A stretch of 64,000 bases of DNA, taken from Lingula anatina. Lineage: Eukaryota; Brachiopoda; Lingulata; Lingulida; Lingulidae. Below, piece after piece: positions 47,179-60,018 of this stretch; positions within the stretch are counted from its first letter, which is position 1; each line of letters begins with the position of its first letter. Where the stretch lies: the NCBI RefSeq assembly GCF_001039355.2, contig NW_019775810.1, positions 120,679 to 184,678 of the forward strand. The letters are read 5' to 3'. The notes beneath the pieces were generated by a model. The model searched no databases. It was not told where the DNA came from and saw only the letters and a program-made list of their open reading frames with translations. The translations under genes and the position numbers were made by a program.

Positions 47179-48240
47179 TAGTATTCTCAGGAAATATTCA
47201 AAAAAACATTTTTGCAGTAGCAAAGTATTGTGTAACTTTGCATGTATTTTTATCTTATCCTGAGCTTCAGAGATAACTTGAAACAAGCCTCTACACTACC
47301 CTAGCTCAGGATGAGTATTTTCGACCTGCTGGACGTATTTGTCAGAAGAGCTATGCTTGAGAACGAAGGGCCTTTTAGCTCTGGTTATTTAGATTTTTAT
47401 ATGTATCTTTAAATATATGCATATTGTCCTTATATATATTTCTGTAGAATCTTAATAGACCTTGCACTGTGCATCTCTCCGCGTCAACTGCACACGTACA
47501 GGGGTGAGCCGCCATCTTTAACCGCGCACATAATGCCGTTTATGAAGCTGCATGTGACATCAGTTACTCTTCCCTCCTTAAACCTAACAGGAGCCTGGAG
47601 TGGTATAGGATACACTGGGGAGAATACTGGTTTTGATCAGTTTTGGGGTATGCAGCGCTAAAAGTAATTGGCCGGGAATTCTCAGCTTGGTTTACATTAA
47701 ATCCATTTTTTTTTAAATATGAGGAATATCATTCCCTCTGCAAAAGTGGTAAGAACAAAATCATTCCGAAGAATTGCAATTAGAACACGCAATGTACTTT
47801 ATTCTCACCAAAGTAACATGTTCGGCAGTGATTCCATCGATTGCCTGTGAACGTTTCTTTAAAAGGTGATCCTTGCACATTCATTCTTTGTAGTATGCCT
47901 TTGGCCCATGCCTTTCCAAGTTTTGTGGTGGCTATGTGGTCAAATTAAGAGCTGGGTAACGTTGGATATGCGACTGAGCAGCCGATGATATACTGTTCTA
48001 GCTTGTTCTGGCCACAAGAGGGCATTATCCGTCATAATCTCTCCATAATAACCAGCGCATTCATTTGCAAAAATGATTTTAGCTTAATAGTAGGGTCTCT
48101 TCCACATTTTGTCTTTTTTACTGGTTAAAGATAATTAATGTGCGGTTAAATTCTGTTTGGGAGCATGAGCGGCAAAACTTCGTGAACAAACGTTAAAATG
48201 CATTTCTTTCATAAACACGCCATTGGGGGAGGGGGGGGGG
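47179..48240. other. End of unit 1
   Basis: Collinear with 61060-61990 in unit 2, including a CGCCATCTTTAACCGCGCAC segment. A G-rich run lies at about 48226-48245. No gene is recognised. Confidence 0.4.
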
Positions 48241-48687
48241 GGGGGCGACTACTGGGCGTTCAGATGTACAGTATCACCAGAATTGTATTCTTTTCCCGTG
48301 GTGGGCTGAGATGTAAGATGTAGTTCTTGGGGTAGAAAAGTGTGCACTGAACACTCAGCCTCTTTAGCCACTTCATGAGAAATGTTGTTTTAGCCGGTCA
48401 ATATAGAGTTTATCTTATCATTTTTCCTATCAAGACGTAAGAAGCGAATGCTGGTAGAGGAAGCTTTCCAATGTTTTCTTTCATCTACTGGCAATTTATT
48501 GAATAATTTATAGCATTGACTCATTTAATTGAATTTGAGATTGTGTTGTTTAATCACATTTGACGTGGAGGTAGAAGTTCCGCTGATATTCAATAGACAA
48601 TCATAGCAGCATGGAAATGGATGTGTTCCCCTGGTCAGGTCCAATGTTTTACCGCGACCACGTCTTCCCCACCCACAGCTGATACAA

Positions 48688-48719
<32 letters not shown>

Positions 48720-48794
48720 GCATAAGTTCGATACTATTTGAATTGTTTAAAACGTTAGACCCAGTACAATAATCAATTTCATCTTTCATCGTCT

Positions 48795-48796
<2 letters not shown>

Positions 48797-48849
<53 letters not shown>
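48797..48849. repeat. (ATT)n microsatellite
   Basis: About 53 bp of ATT repeat. Confidence 0.93.
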
Positions 48850-48850
<1 letters not shown>

Positions 48851-50521
48851 CAGAGTGTGTGCTTGATGGAATTTATTTTGATATCAAAGTCGTTTTTCTG
48901 CCTACAGAAGTATTACCTTTTTTTTAAGACCCACATTTTTAATTCTGTCTATGTCTCTTAGATTTTTTAATATATATAAGTATTTTAATAAGATTGATTT
49001 TTTAAATTTTTTAGTGTAAATTATAAATGGTTTCCAATGAGAGTTTAAGATTAAAATATTGTAGTCATCTTAATGATTTTAGTATATTAGCCATTATTGT
49101 AAGGCGCCTTGAGATAGAATGTAAGGCGACATATAATAATTTAATTATTTTTATTTTTTTATTACACAAGAGGGAAGCACAGGACTCAAACTACTGCGCA
49201 TGCGCGAAAAGTGCGCTGTTTGAAATAATCAAGCTGGTTATCTCCCGGTGTTTTCCGTCTGATTGTTTTTATTTCATTTGCTCTCTGGTGTCTTTTTGAA
49301 AATTTATATTAGAAATGTTCCATTGATTTTATGTTGTAAAAAGTAAATCCGTCGGAATTCCTCAGAATAACATTTATTTTACCTTCATTTTAAGGGGATT
49401 CCCATTGTATTTAGAGTGTTATGTGTGGCCCCAATGGGGATTTTTTACCCCCTCCCCCACACTTGAATTAATAAAATTCTTCATGGGCCAGATTGAAAAT
49501 GATATTGCAAAATGCATTCAAAATCGTAGGAAGGTTCATTGCAGATAATGCTGCGAGGACATTCTTGTGCGAGGGCGAACTTGGCCAATATAATTTTTTT
49601 TTACTTCGTCTCCCGGTTTTGGAGCGCCTGTTCTAATTTTTGAAAGCGAGGCAATGGAACCAAACAATACGATGCGCACAAATGGCTATTTTTAAATAAA
49701 GACCATAGCATGGAGTACATCGAAATGCGACTCGCTTATTGTTATGATCTTCAATAATAATTAATATAAAATATGCTATATGATAAGTTCCTGTTCTCGG
49801 CGTATTAATCAGCTTTATTGATTTTTTTAGTATTTGGAGATTAAAAACAGAAAAGTTGTCTGGTTTCATATATTGTTTGTGTGCTCAAGAGGGACAGCTT
49901 TGAAATAAAGATGGCTAAATGAGATCGCACTTTGACTTGTTCGCGTTCATTGGCTAGATTGTTCAATGAGTCATTGAGGGCTACCCTGAGTGTCAGAGCA
50001 ACGTAAAAGCTAGCTTGCTAAATATACCTTGTGGTGGAGTCGCTTTTACTAATTGCTACTATGGGTTATATATGAAATCAAGATCGAGCTGGCAATACCG
50101 GAATCTAGAACCTAGGGTATTGAGGGCGGGCTTTAAATTTGATTGGCGGGCGGTGCGGGCAATGGAATGTGGTCAGAGGTAACTTGACACGATGAAGATA
50201 GGCTATAGTGAAGAGGTTATTGTCAAGTTATCTCTGAAGCTCAGGGTGGCGATCTTAATGCCACAGAAGAAGACACTCACTTAATAACGGCGTGCTCTCC
50301 TTCGAGTAATTTCGACGTAATCTAATCCAAGTTGTAGGCAAATCAGACTCACTGTTTAACATTTGGTACAAGATAGAAAATAACGAAGTTTATGGCACTA
50401 TAACTGCACTGTCCACTCTTATATAAAAAAGTGTCTGATATAAGAAAGACCTCTCACAACCGACAGATTATCAGAAACACGTTGCGTGATCTTAATGCCT
50501 CAGAAGAAGACATTTACTTAA
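48850..50521. other. Stretch without a supported gene, unit 2 upstream region
   Basis: Mostly AT-rich DNA without homology that I recognise. A palindromic TGCGCATGCGCG (49195-49206) fits the NRF-1 consensus. Short frames have no family features. Confidence 0.35.
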
Positions 50522-50766
50522 ACTGGGTTTCCATACTTAGATCGATCCATCTGGATCGATCTAACTCCCTGGCGGTTCACGCTAAATTGCTATAGGCTCA
50601 AGACGCTTAAATGTCTGTCACGCCTACCGAACCGGCTAGGGGTAAAGATTATCACCCCCTAACAGTTTTACTAAGCGTAACAGTCGTTAAAGCCGGTTAG
50701 TTTGATAGCAATTAAGTGAGACTCCCCAGGACGATAGATCGATCCAAATATCTGTGGGAATGGTCC
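50522..50766. mobile_element. MITE, subfamily B
   Basis: Left end CTGGGTTTCCATACTTAGA then TCGATCC; right end ATAGATCGATCC and on to TGGGAATGGTCCC. Interior contains CTTAAATGTCTGTCACGCC, as in other copies. Confidence 0.65.
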
Positions 50767-51205
50767 CTTAATCACGGCGTGTTCTCCTTTGGGTAATTTC
50801 GATGTAAGCTAATCCAAATTGCAGGCAAATCAGACCCAATGTTTAATATATTTGTTACAACAAAGAAAAAACGAAGTTTATGGCACTATCACTGCACTGG
50901 CCACTCTTACATAAAAAGTGTCTGATAAAAGAAAGGCCTCTCACAACTGAAGTGCACCCATTCACTATTATTGTCTTATTTACTCTTCCTTCTTATTTAC
51001 ATGTGATTATTCTTAAATTTTAATTTATCTTATTTTAGCTTTGTGTTCTGAATTGTACATACTGTCGTGTTCTTAAATATTTTTTGAGATTTATGGTTGC
51101 TGGAGAACAGACTGGCGCTTCAGATACTATAAATATCCTTAATTTTAATTAAGGCCCTGCATCGTATCACTAATTCAATGCACTGTCTCTAGGTTTTTCA
51201 CTCAC

Positions 51206-51385
51206 CAAGGTGACTTTGAAAATTGTTCATAAGTCGCTGTTTTCCCAAGCTTTGTCATAATCGGGCTCGATCGATTCTCGAGTTTGGTAAGAGAAGTAAT
51301 CCACGGGACGTGATTTGTAAAGTCAAAATATATTTCTCATAGCTGACAAACGCGAATCGGTCAATTTGGTTGAAGAACGGAAATC
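51206..51385 (+). promoter_or_regulatory. Conserved promoter/leader block of protease gene 2
   Basis: Counterpart of 36897-37081, with the same TATA-like AAAATATAT and the same leader into the ATG. Confidence 0.6.
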
Positions 51386-54300
51386 ATGAAATTGTTTTTG
51401 CTTTTCGCCTTCGTGCTTTTTACACTTCTCGCGTTAGAGTTGGTGTTTGCCAATGATACTGAAGCCGAGCTGGGAGAGGAAAACTACGAAGAAATTTATA
51501 AGGAGATGAAGAAGAGGGGACTGATAGACATCGACGAAAATGACGGTTTAGGTAATTTTATATTCTTTATTTGAAAGAACTTTTTGTGGTATTATTTTTA
51601 GTCTTATTTAAATCAAGACAAAATCTGTTATACTGAGGGTCCCGTCGGCAGTGAGTCCAAATGAAATAATTTCAGCCCGGGAGCCACTGGCTGATTTGAC
51701 GGTTATTTTGGAAAATATTAGATTTGGCCTCGTTTTCAAAACGTGGAGTGGTAGCCCCAAAAAAATTTGGCGGGAGACGAAGGCATAGAGACAGGTAAGT
51801 TGTACATGTGTTTGTGGAATGAACAGTAGATTTAAATACTAATGAATTTGACGGGACAATACAGTATATGCTTAAGTTACATTTTATACACCGAATAAGT
51901 CTTCGTGTATCGATTTCACTGAGTATTCTCTAAAGTTACTGGCGATTAGCAAAATGGCCGCACACAAAACGTCATTGTAAACATTGACTTTTGAACTGTG
52001 CCAAATGCAGCTTAAGGGTTTTTTTCTTTATCTGTTCCTGTTTTTTCATAGTTTGGCAATATTTTTTGAACATATCAAATTTTTAAGATGTGCGATGGCC
52101 TGTAATTTGTAGAATTTCAACATTTCCAACAAGCTGTATATTCACCGTGCCGGGTACCTATCATTTAGTTGATCGAGTGATGGCAGTGGCTTTCTGGTCT
52201 CATGCATGGAATGAATGTCACCGTATAAGTGAAATGTTTGAATCTTGGCTTCTCATGCAATTTCTTCGTGTTTTAATGTGAAAAGGATGAAGTGGATTGC
52301 GAAATAACATTGTCATCCAACCTGCATACACGTATACGTATGTGCATATCGTGGTGTACCAGTACTTGTTTGCAAAGCGGTGGGGAGGGGGGGGGGGGGC
52401 ATTGGTACCAGTAGTTGTGAAAGATACAGTATTGTAAACTAACCTAGGCATGTTTTGAAATATATGAATTGTAAATTATGTCTTTTTTGCTGGGGGCGGG
52501 GTAAACACAAAATAAGTTTTATTGCATTGGTTGGGGGTTTTGAGGAGAAGAATGTCATAAAAATGCAAGTTTAAAAAAGGTGAATAATATATGTATGTGT
52601 GTATGTACATTAAATGAAACAGGCTCTTCAATGATGAGGGCATATGATAGTGATGTGGTGCTCTGACTTGCATGTGTTTTCTAATTTTTTCATGCCTTGA
52701 TTCAAATTGGGTTTTTGAATTATGATGGGTGTGCAACTTTGCCCAAAGTTCAGTTTCAAATGTTTTTTTAATAATCACTGTTATGAATTAAGTATAAATA
52801 GTGCAGTTTAAGGTAAAGATTGTAAATATAGTGCTGTTTAAGATTGATTGTTACAGTTTACCTATTACAAAGATTGCAATAAATTATGATTAATTTCAGT
52901 GTGTATGTGTGTGAGCAATTGATAAATGTAGTTAGAATTTTTTAATGATATTCTTTTAAAAACTCTATTATTTATTCTAGGCTTGAATAGCATGAATGGG
53001 ACCAGGATTATTCCTTTTGCCGTGCAATTATCATAACAAAAGCGCCCATCATTTCCAAATGCTGTGTGGCAATGAACACCACAACCTCTGGGATACTTCT
53101 AAGGGATGAAAAATATGTGCTCTTGCTAATATAAATAGTTATTGGTTATCAGTACATAGAAATGCAGTTTGTGAAATCAATTTAGGTTTTAACCACATGA
53201 AGTTAGTTAAAAGTGTATGTGCAACTAAGTTAACAATACATTGTTTTATTTTTACTGTGCAGGTTTTTTTATATATGTGTAGCTTATAGATAATATCTAC
53301 TTATCAGAATACAAGTAAAACAAGTTTATTCAAATGCAAATATGGATTGATACCTGGTATCACTGAAAGAAAATTAACATGACATCTTTGGGAAAATTTA
53401 TGAAATTATATTATTTGTAAAAATTCTGGTCCACTGTGTAAAGGGAAATTGTGTGTTAGATGGTTAAATATATATAAATGTGTACCAATCAAGTAAAGTA
53501 GCATTGAATTATCACCTACTGGGTAATTAATGTACAATGTAATGTAAAATAACTATTTTGCAATGTACATGTCTCACTGGTAAAATATTTCAGGCTAGTT
53601 GAATTTTATGTAAAATTAAAATAAAATATATAGCAATGTGATTAAATGTAAATTGTCTTTCATTTGTTATTTTTCATATTTAATGAAAGGAATACCCTCA
53701 TCAGTTGGCCTTGTGTAATAAAAAGGTTTATCTACAATGAAAAAAAATGTTAAAGTTCATTTGTATTAGCACCGTGGTAAGTGCCAAGAAAAAAATTATT
53801 TCATTGTCCCCAATACCCAGTTGCTCTATATAAGTAATACTGTGTGAATGAAAAACTAAAACGAGACTGAAGCTCATGAGAAAGCACTAAGTCAAAGCGA
53901 GGCTTATATGCGGATATCGTAAGTGAGAGTTTTCAGGCTGACATGACATAAAATTTCCACAACTTGTAGTAATTTCAAGTTGTGCGGAGGCCTCTATAGG
54001 TACAAAAATCAAAATCAAAAACGAACTTCCGTAATAGCTTTAATAAAATTTCGATTTCAAACTCATTTTTCAACATTAAATATGCTGTAGATCAGCTTTT
54101 GGGTCATCTCACATTATTCGAAAATTATTTCTCAATATGACAATGTACATATTGTAACCCCAAGTACGTTAATAGCCGAGATAATACACCGTTTATGACA
54201 CCCTATAAATCTAAAAAAATATTGCCCAATTCAAATTCTCGAACTTCCGGTTTGTTTAATAGCCTTACCCCGGGGTCCAACTAGTCCCGGTCTCTCCTAA

Positions 54301-57300
54301 CGCGACAGTGAAAATATATCTATGAGCACAGCCGCACTTATAGCAATGTGCATAAATGTGTTAAGGGTGACACTTGATAACAAGGGAGTATGGATTTTAT
54401 TTTTCAGAAATTTATTACCACCATCGTGCACTTCTTGTGTCCTGATATTTAATATCATATATCTATCAGATTTATTATTATCATTTTGTATTTCTAGTGC
54501 GACTGATATCTCCTACGGATGATACGGCCGTTCCAGGACAGTTCATTTGCCGTCTTCGGCCTAATGCCGACTACACGGAAAGTAGGTACATCTCTTTAGA
54601 TAAAAAATTCCAGTTCAGTAAATTAAGTTTTATATCGGGACTAATACATAACTGTTACTAACTATGACCAATAAAGTTCCATTAGTCATTGGCTATAGAA
54701 AACACTAACTGATATTTACCAGGAATGTATTTCTTACTATATAACATAATATGTAAATATAACGAAGGTGGAATGACCAATATACCGAACAAAGTGAGCA
54801 AAGATAACATGTATACAATATGCATGTATCCGAAGACTAGCCAAAAAATAATGAAAATAAAATACATAAGTAAAAAATAATTAAAAATAATAAAAAAAAT
54901 TAACTAGACAGCAAAGCTGGCAAATATGCATACACCATACAGGAATCAAGGCAGCAAAGCTTAAAAAATTTCAGACAAAAAAAAAAAAAAAAAAAAAAAA
55001 AAAACTGCACCAGCACCAAATAATGTTTTGGCCAATTTTGATGAACTGTTACATAATGCTTCAAAACAGGATCAATGGATCATATTTATGACTCTCATAT
55101 AATTTATTCGTTAACACCGAGAAACGGTTAGAAAGTATACCTTATTTCCTAAGCAATGTTATCGAAGTACCTATTTACAGTTATCGTTTTGCACTCTTTA
55201 CAGTCAGTCAGATTCTGGAAGGAAGAGGTTCTTATGAAGAACTGGATTTCAGTGAGAAAGATAGATACGTTATAATTACGGGTATAGATGAAAGGTATAT
55301 TAATCTTTATCTCATGCCTTTTCCACGAAGAACTCTGGTTTAGACTGTAAAACGATCGTTAAACTTTGAAATATACTGCTCAAACGTAGTTAGGGAACAA
55401 AGTACTGTCAATTATCATTATGCAAATGAGCATAAAAGGAAGAGGGCTTCAAAAATTGAATTGACAGCTGTAAGAGACTTTTCATTATCGTGTTCGCCTA
55501 TTGGAATCACACTTGCTTCACAACCCCGTCTCCATCGAATAATTAATGTCTGAAGCGACTGATTTTTATTGCAACACAGTTAAAGTACATGTAGAAACCC
55601 CACCCAAAAGAAAATGACGATTTTGTCTTAATTAAAATAACGGTATGCATGGATCAGACTTCTGCATCTTAAATGGTGGGTATGCCTTAACTTCTTTTGA
55701 GCAGTACAAGATACATTATTCGAAGTTTGATTTTTTATATTACATTTATTAACAGTTTTAATGATATTTTATTAAGTTTTTTATTCATTATTCAGATATC
55801 ATGGTTGAAATTTATTTGATAAGTTTGTTTTGGGAATAAAGTCCAAAAAAAATAATTTCAAATATGCATACTTTGTCCGGATTCGATGCACGATTGTACG
55901 TCTTTTATTTATTTATTATATTTATTACCGTTGACGAAAGGCTAATAATTTTCGCTAGTGACCTCCAAAAGATTCGCCAGCGTCCTGACCTTTTTGAGGA
56001 AATCGAACGGGATATCAAAATGTCGATGGATGAACACCATTCTGATGGGCCTCACAATGCCAGTGCAGATTTTTGGGTAAATGTCAATGTGTTTGCACGT
56101 GACAGTTTCTATGCGTGTGTGTTTATAGATTTCCTAGATTTTTTTTGTCTCAGTATGCTACCAGCCTGCGTCATTTCTCTCTCCCTATTTCCTGAGTGCA
56201 AATGTCATTTTTATAAGGGTAAAGGTGTGTCTTAATGAAAGATATAACCAGCAAAACCTCAGGCCTCTGCAAAAAAAAAAAAAAAAAAAAAAAAGAAGAC
56301 TTTTTTTGTCAAAATAACGTTTTTCTTAATATCGGCAATGAATGTACAAGGGAAAATTTCATAAAATGTTAACTTCAACAATTCTGGTGTATTAATCAAA
56401 CTGCTAAAAAGAAGTTAAGGATCACTTAGAAAAGCAGACATTAAAAAACGTCAACTGTTGAATAATTAAATATTATTAAATACAAGTAGAACTAATCTGT
56501 ACATATATCTTATCTGGATTAATTTCAAATTCTTATCACTTCTTGCCCTCTTAAATAATTCACATTTTCGTAAACATTTGATAAGATCAGTCCACTAATG
56601 AACAAACTGATAGACATAGCCTTTCGTTTACGGACTTAAAAATGTATTTCATAATAATTAGGTTGTTTTTGATGCAGAATTTAGACAGAATATACTCAAG
56701 AGAAAAAGGCAAATTCCGGACCTGTGCACCGGGCACGAAAATAGACGCATACGTCGTTGACAGTGGAATTAATCCTGACCACGACGATTTCCAAGTTGAA
56801 ATAGATGGTGTGAATAAATCTAGAGTGAAGCCAGGTAAATGATATTTTACAGAAATAACATAAAAGACAATACTGAGACATAAGTGAATAATGCTCAGTA
56901 ACCCATGATCTTATAACATGATCAACAGACTTCACAGACGAATTTTCAGCCGAATAACATAAGAGAGAGAGACATGAGAGAATAAGAAACCACAAGGTAA
57001 AATTCTGAAGCCGGGCTACTCTCATGAAAGTTCTGTGTTTTGTATTTCAGGGTGGCACCATAAGAATTATTCCAATACTGAAGACACCTATTATCATGGC
57101 ACCTTTGTGGCCAGTGTCTTAGGAGGTAAAACCTGTGGAATCGCCCGGAATGTGAACCTCATTGCCGTCAAGGTGTGCACCAATAAATCTGATTTATATC
57201 TGACGACTGCCGATGCTGCAGTTAAATGGATAACGAAACAAGTTCAAAACAACAGTATTCTGTCAGTAATTAATATGTCATTCGGAGGTAGGGTTTTCCG

Positions 57301-57802
57301 GTCTTTCGTCAATGCCGTGAAAGCAGCATTGAATGCAGGAATTGTAGTGGTAGCCTCCGCTGGAAATCACAATGTGTCCGATCTGTACGATGAGACTGAT
57401 TCGTGTAAAATAGTCCCAGCAAACATAACCAGGGCCATTACAGTTGGCGCCACCAACAAAGATGATTACTTGTCTGCATTCAGTTTCTTAGGACCTTGCG
57501 TCGATATTTACGCTCCAGGGTCGCATATTAGTGGTGCCAATTACACACTCGACCCCATGTATGGGGTGAGCCAAGGGACGTCATTTTCAGCACCTCTCGT
57601 CGCCGGTGTAGTCGCAGGAATGCTGCAGGTGTTTCGCGATGCTAAGTACTACACAAAACCGTCGAAAGACGTTGTTAAGGACATTAACAAGTACATCATC
57701 AAGTATGCGGAGAACGGCAAAGTGAAGGGCCTCCCGAAGGGCAACAACAACTTTATGCTTCAGGCCACCGGTCTGTATACTGTTGATACGCCGGCTTCTT
57801 AA
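51386..57802 (+). CDS. Secreted subtilisin-like (proteinase K-type, S8) protease 2, intact
   Basis: Six coding exons (51386-51551, 54498-54581, 55204-55294, 55959-56076, 56678-56834, 57051-57802) give 455 aa with all phases consistent. Signal peptide MKLFLLFAFVLFTLLALELV then FA; acidic linker; I9-like propeptide in exons 2-4 (FICRLRPN). Catalytic domain: Asp181 in VVDSGI, His221 in YYHGTFVAS, Asn311 in SAGNHN, Ser383 in QGTSFSAP. The triad and oxyanion Asn are present, but the consensus around His and Ser is altered (Phe for the second His of HGTH; QGTSF for SGTSM). Several N-glycosylation sequons (for example NKS, NNS, NVS, NIT, NYT) and paired cysteines fit an extracellular enzyme. An AATAAA follows at 58088. 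Confidence 0.9.
51552..54497 (+). other. Expanded intron 1 of protease 2
   Basis: 2.9 kb against 1.4 kb in protease 1. The part from about 51650 to 54000 does not match unit 1 and is probably an insertion, but I see no transposase, reverse transcriptase or clear terminal repeats. Confidence 0.5.
54977..55004. repeat. A homopolymer
   Basis: About 28 A in intron 2 of protease 2. Just upstream are two GGCAGCAAAGCT-type motifs, also seen at 8792-8804 next to the contig end. Confidence 0.85.
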
Positions 57803-58087
57803 TGTCCTACTTGAAATACACTCCTGCTAAAGTGGTGGGATATTCCAACAGTACATAACATTTGTGTTTTAAATATATTCAAACTAATTCGTAAGTGGTA
57901 CATTGTAATTGCATTTTCTACCTTCACATTACATTACATTTGATATTGTTTTATCACTTTGGTTTTCATCTGGCGATCAATGATTAATTTGATCAATTAT
58001 TGATAATTAATAGGGAAGAGCAAATGTCATGTTGAAGGAAGATGGGTTGGAAAGGAATATCAGAATTATCCAAAGGTAATGCTATTC

Positions 58088-58093
58088 AATAAA
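58088..58093 (+). terminator. Polyadenylation signal of protease 2
   Basis: AATAAA about 285 bp after the stop codon, the first canonical signal downstream. Confidence 0.5.
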
Positions 58094-59092
58094 GAATTTC
58101 ATCTCAGAGGTAGTATGTCGTGTACCACCCATGGGCCAGGAAGACGTCATTTATTCCTCTAGCTCAACGGTCAAAGTTGACAAAATTTTTGTTTTAATTT
58201 TCATAGAGTACTTTAAAAGATAAATTGTTCCTAATTTCCGAAATATTCCATTATTTTAGCAAAAGTGTGTATGCGATGCTTTGAATTTACAGCAGTTTTT
58301 AATAGAACTATGCCAATGAAACTATGGATATAACCAATTTTCACTGCACTGACTCTTCAACACTGACTTTTTAGACTCTTCAAACATGGACTATTATTTT
58401 TTAGAATCAAGATAAGGTATATAATAAGATAAGAAAGACACTTTTGGACTTTTGCATATACCTGAAGTGGATTTTAAAAAAAATTCACAGTGGCATGGAA
58501 AAATACAGTGCATTTCTGACTCTCTACAAAGTTTAAGTTCAAATCTTGACAACAAGTTTTAAAAAACCCAGGCTGATACGTTAGTACGAATGACGTAAAA
58601 TATTTAGCATGTCATCTATCATACCTAAATTTTCACAGTCTGTTGGCGCAGCAACCTGTTTTCATGAACATTCCTTCACACGGCCAGCTATACATGTATG
58701 ACAGTAATGCTACTTTTCTACCCGTAAAATCAAATACGAGCTTTTATATTGCTAGAGAGATGCCCTCTTTTTCTTGTAACTCAACTGCTAATAAATTCAA
58801 GCATGAACGCAAATGTTTACATGTTTATATTCTTCTATGTCGACACTTATTAAAATAACTAAGTTATTCAATTGAAAATCAAAATACATTATATTTCCAG
58901 TGCATTTTATTTCGTAAATCGTCACAAAATATCGACATGCGTGATGACACAAAGACGCAGTTCACGAAAAAGATGACATTAATTTCAAACACACGGCCAT
59001 GAAAAATATTATTTTCATCGACATTCCAGGGGGTCTGATTTGACTGGTTGGCGGCAAATTAACCGATGTGTTTGCGCGGGTAGAAGTTCAAA

Positions 59093-59401
59093 ACATGGCG
59101 GGAAGAACAATGAACTTGCACAAGAAGTTAATGGCTATAAGTGAAAGGAAAATGTGTAGATATGTTGTAGCAGCATGCATCTTGACTCGTCGTGGCGGGA
59201 AGAATAAAAAAATAAATAAAAAAATAAATAAATAATTTGCATTACAAGCATGCCCATCAACCCGTCGTAGCGTGGAAAATAAAACATAAAGAAATGTGTT
59301 GTAAAAGCACGCCAAGTAAATAATAATATAAATAAAATTTTATGAACAAATTAACATGTCTTAAAAGCATGCCCATCGACCTGTCGTGGTCATGAAAAAG
59401 G
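59093..59401. repeat. Imperfect minisatellite, unit 2 version
   Basis: About four units with CGTCGTGGCGGGAAGAAT-like cores beside GCATGCC, with an (AAAT)n between units. Longer than the unit 1 array. Confidence 0.6.
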
Positions 59402-59736
59402 TCTGAAAACTTATGACTCCTAACAAATGCATGACTGAGATTCATCTGTATAACTTCAGTAATTATGTGGGGCAGACAGCGTAGGGTGTTGTAAAGGAGG
59501 ACCTCTGGACAGCGGGCAAGAAATTGGGATAAAAGACATTAGTTAAATGAAACCGCAATCCGGAATGGTGCAGAAAATCTATAATCTGAAATGAATTGAA
59601 TGCATGCCCTATTACCATTAAATCATGTGAGCCCAAAGCTTCACAACTGTCTTCTTACGTTAGTATTCCCCCTAATATATTGGCAATGTTGAAATGTAAG
59701 CGTTATCCAAAATGATTTTGAAAAACGAGTGATATA

Positions 59737-60018
59737 CAGACTTGACATTTAATATGGAATATTTTTTTCGAAATAATTTTTTATCAGATTTTTCCTATTT
59801 TGCTGACTGATAAATGAAAATAAGGATTAAAATCGTGTTTTAATAACTTTAAATTATCTCTTTGATGTCATTGTGACATCAGTTCATTAATGGAATTCGC
59901 CAGAGAAGCAAACAAAAAGTCATTGCCTATTCTATGTCATACGACNCATTTAATATGGAATATTTTTATCTAGGTATACCTTCGAAACTAAAATATTCCA
60001 TATTAAATGTCAAGTCTG
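59737..60018 (-). mobile_element. Second Tc1-like copy, interior missing at a contig join
   Basis: It has TA on both sides and terminal repeats CAGACTTGACATTTAAT with the matching complement. The left part (59737-59945) matches the inverted right end of the element at 45536, and the right part matches its inverted left end, so it lies in the opposite orientation. The interior is lost exactly at the N at 59946, where a second TIR-like ATTTAATATGGAATATTTTT starts. Unit 1 has no insertion at the matching site (near 43680). Confidence 0.75.

Larger units (their letters stand above)
34395..48240. repeat. Tandem protease unit 1 (about 13.85 kb)
   Basis: It begins with an ACTACTGGGCGTTCAG block that recurs at 48246. 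Promoter, exon and downstream sequences are collinear with unit 2. It contains the frameshifted subtilisin gene, a LINE fragment, hAT-like and Tc1-like insertions, and MITEs. Confidence 0.82.
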
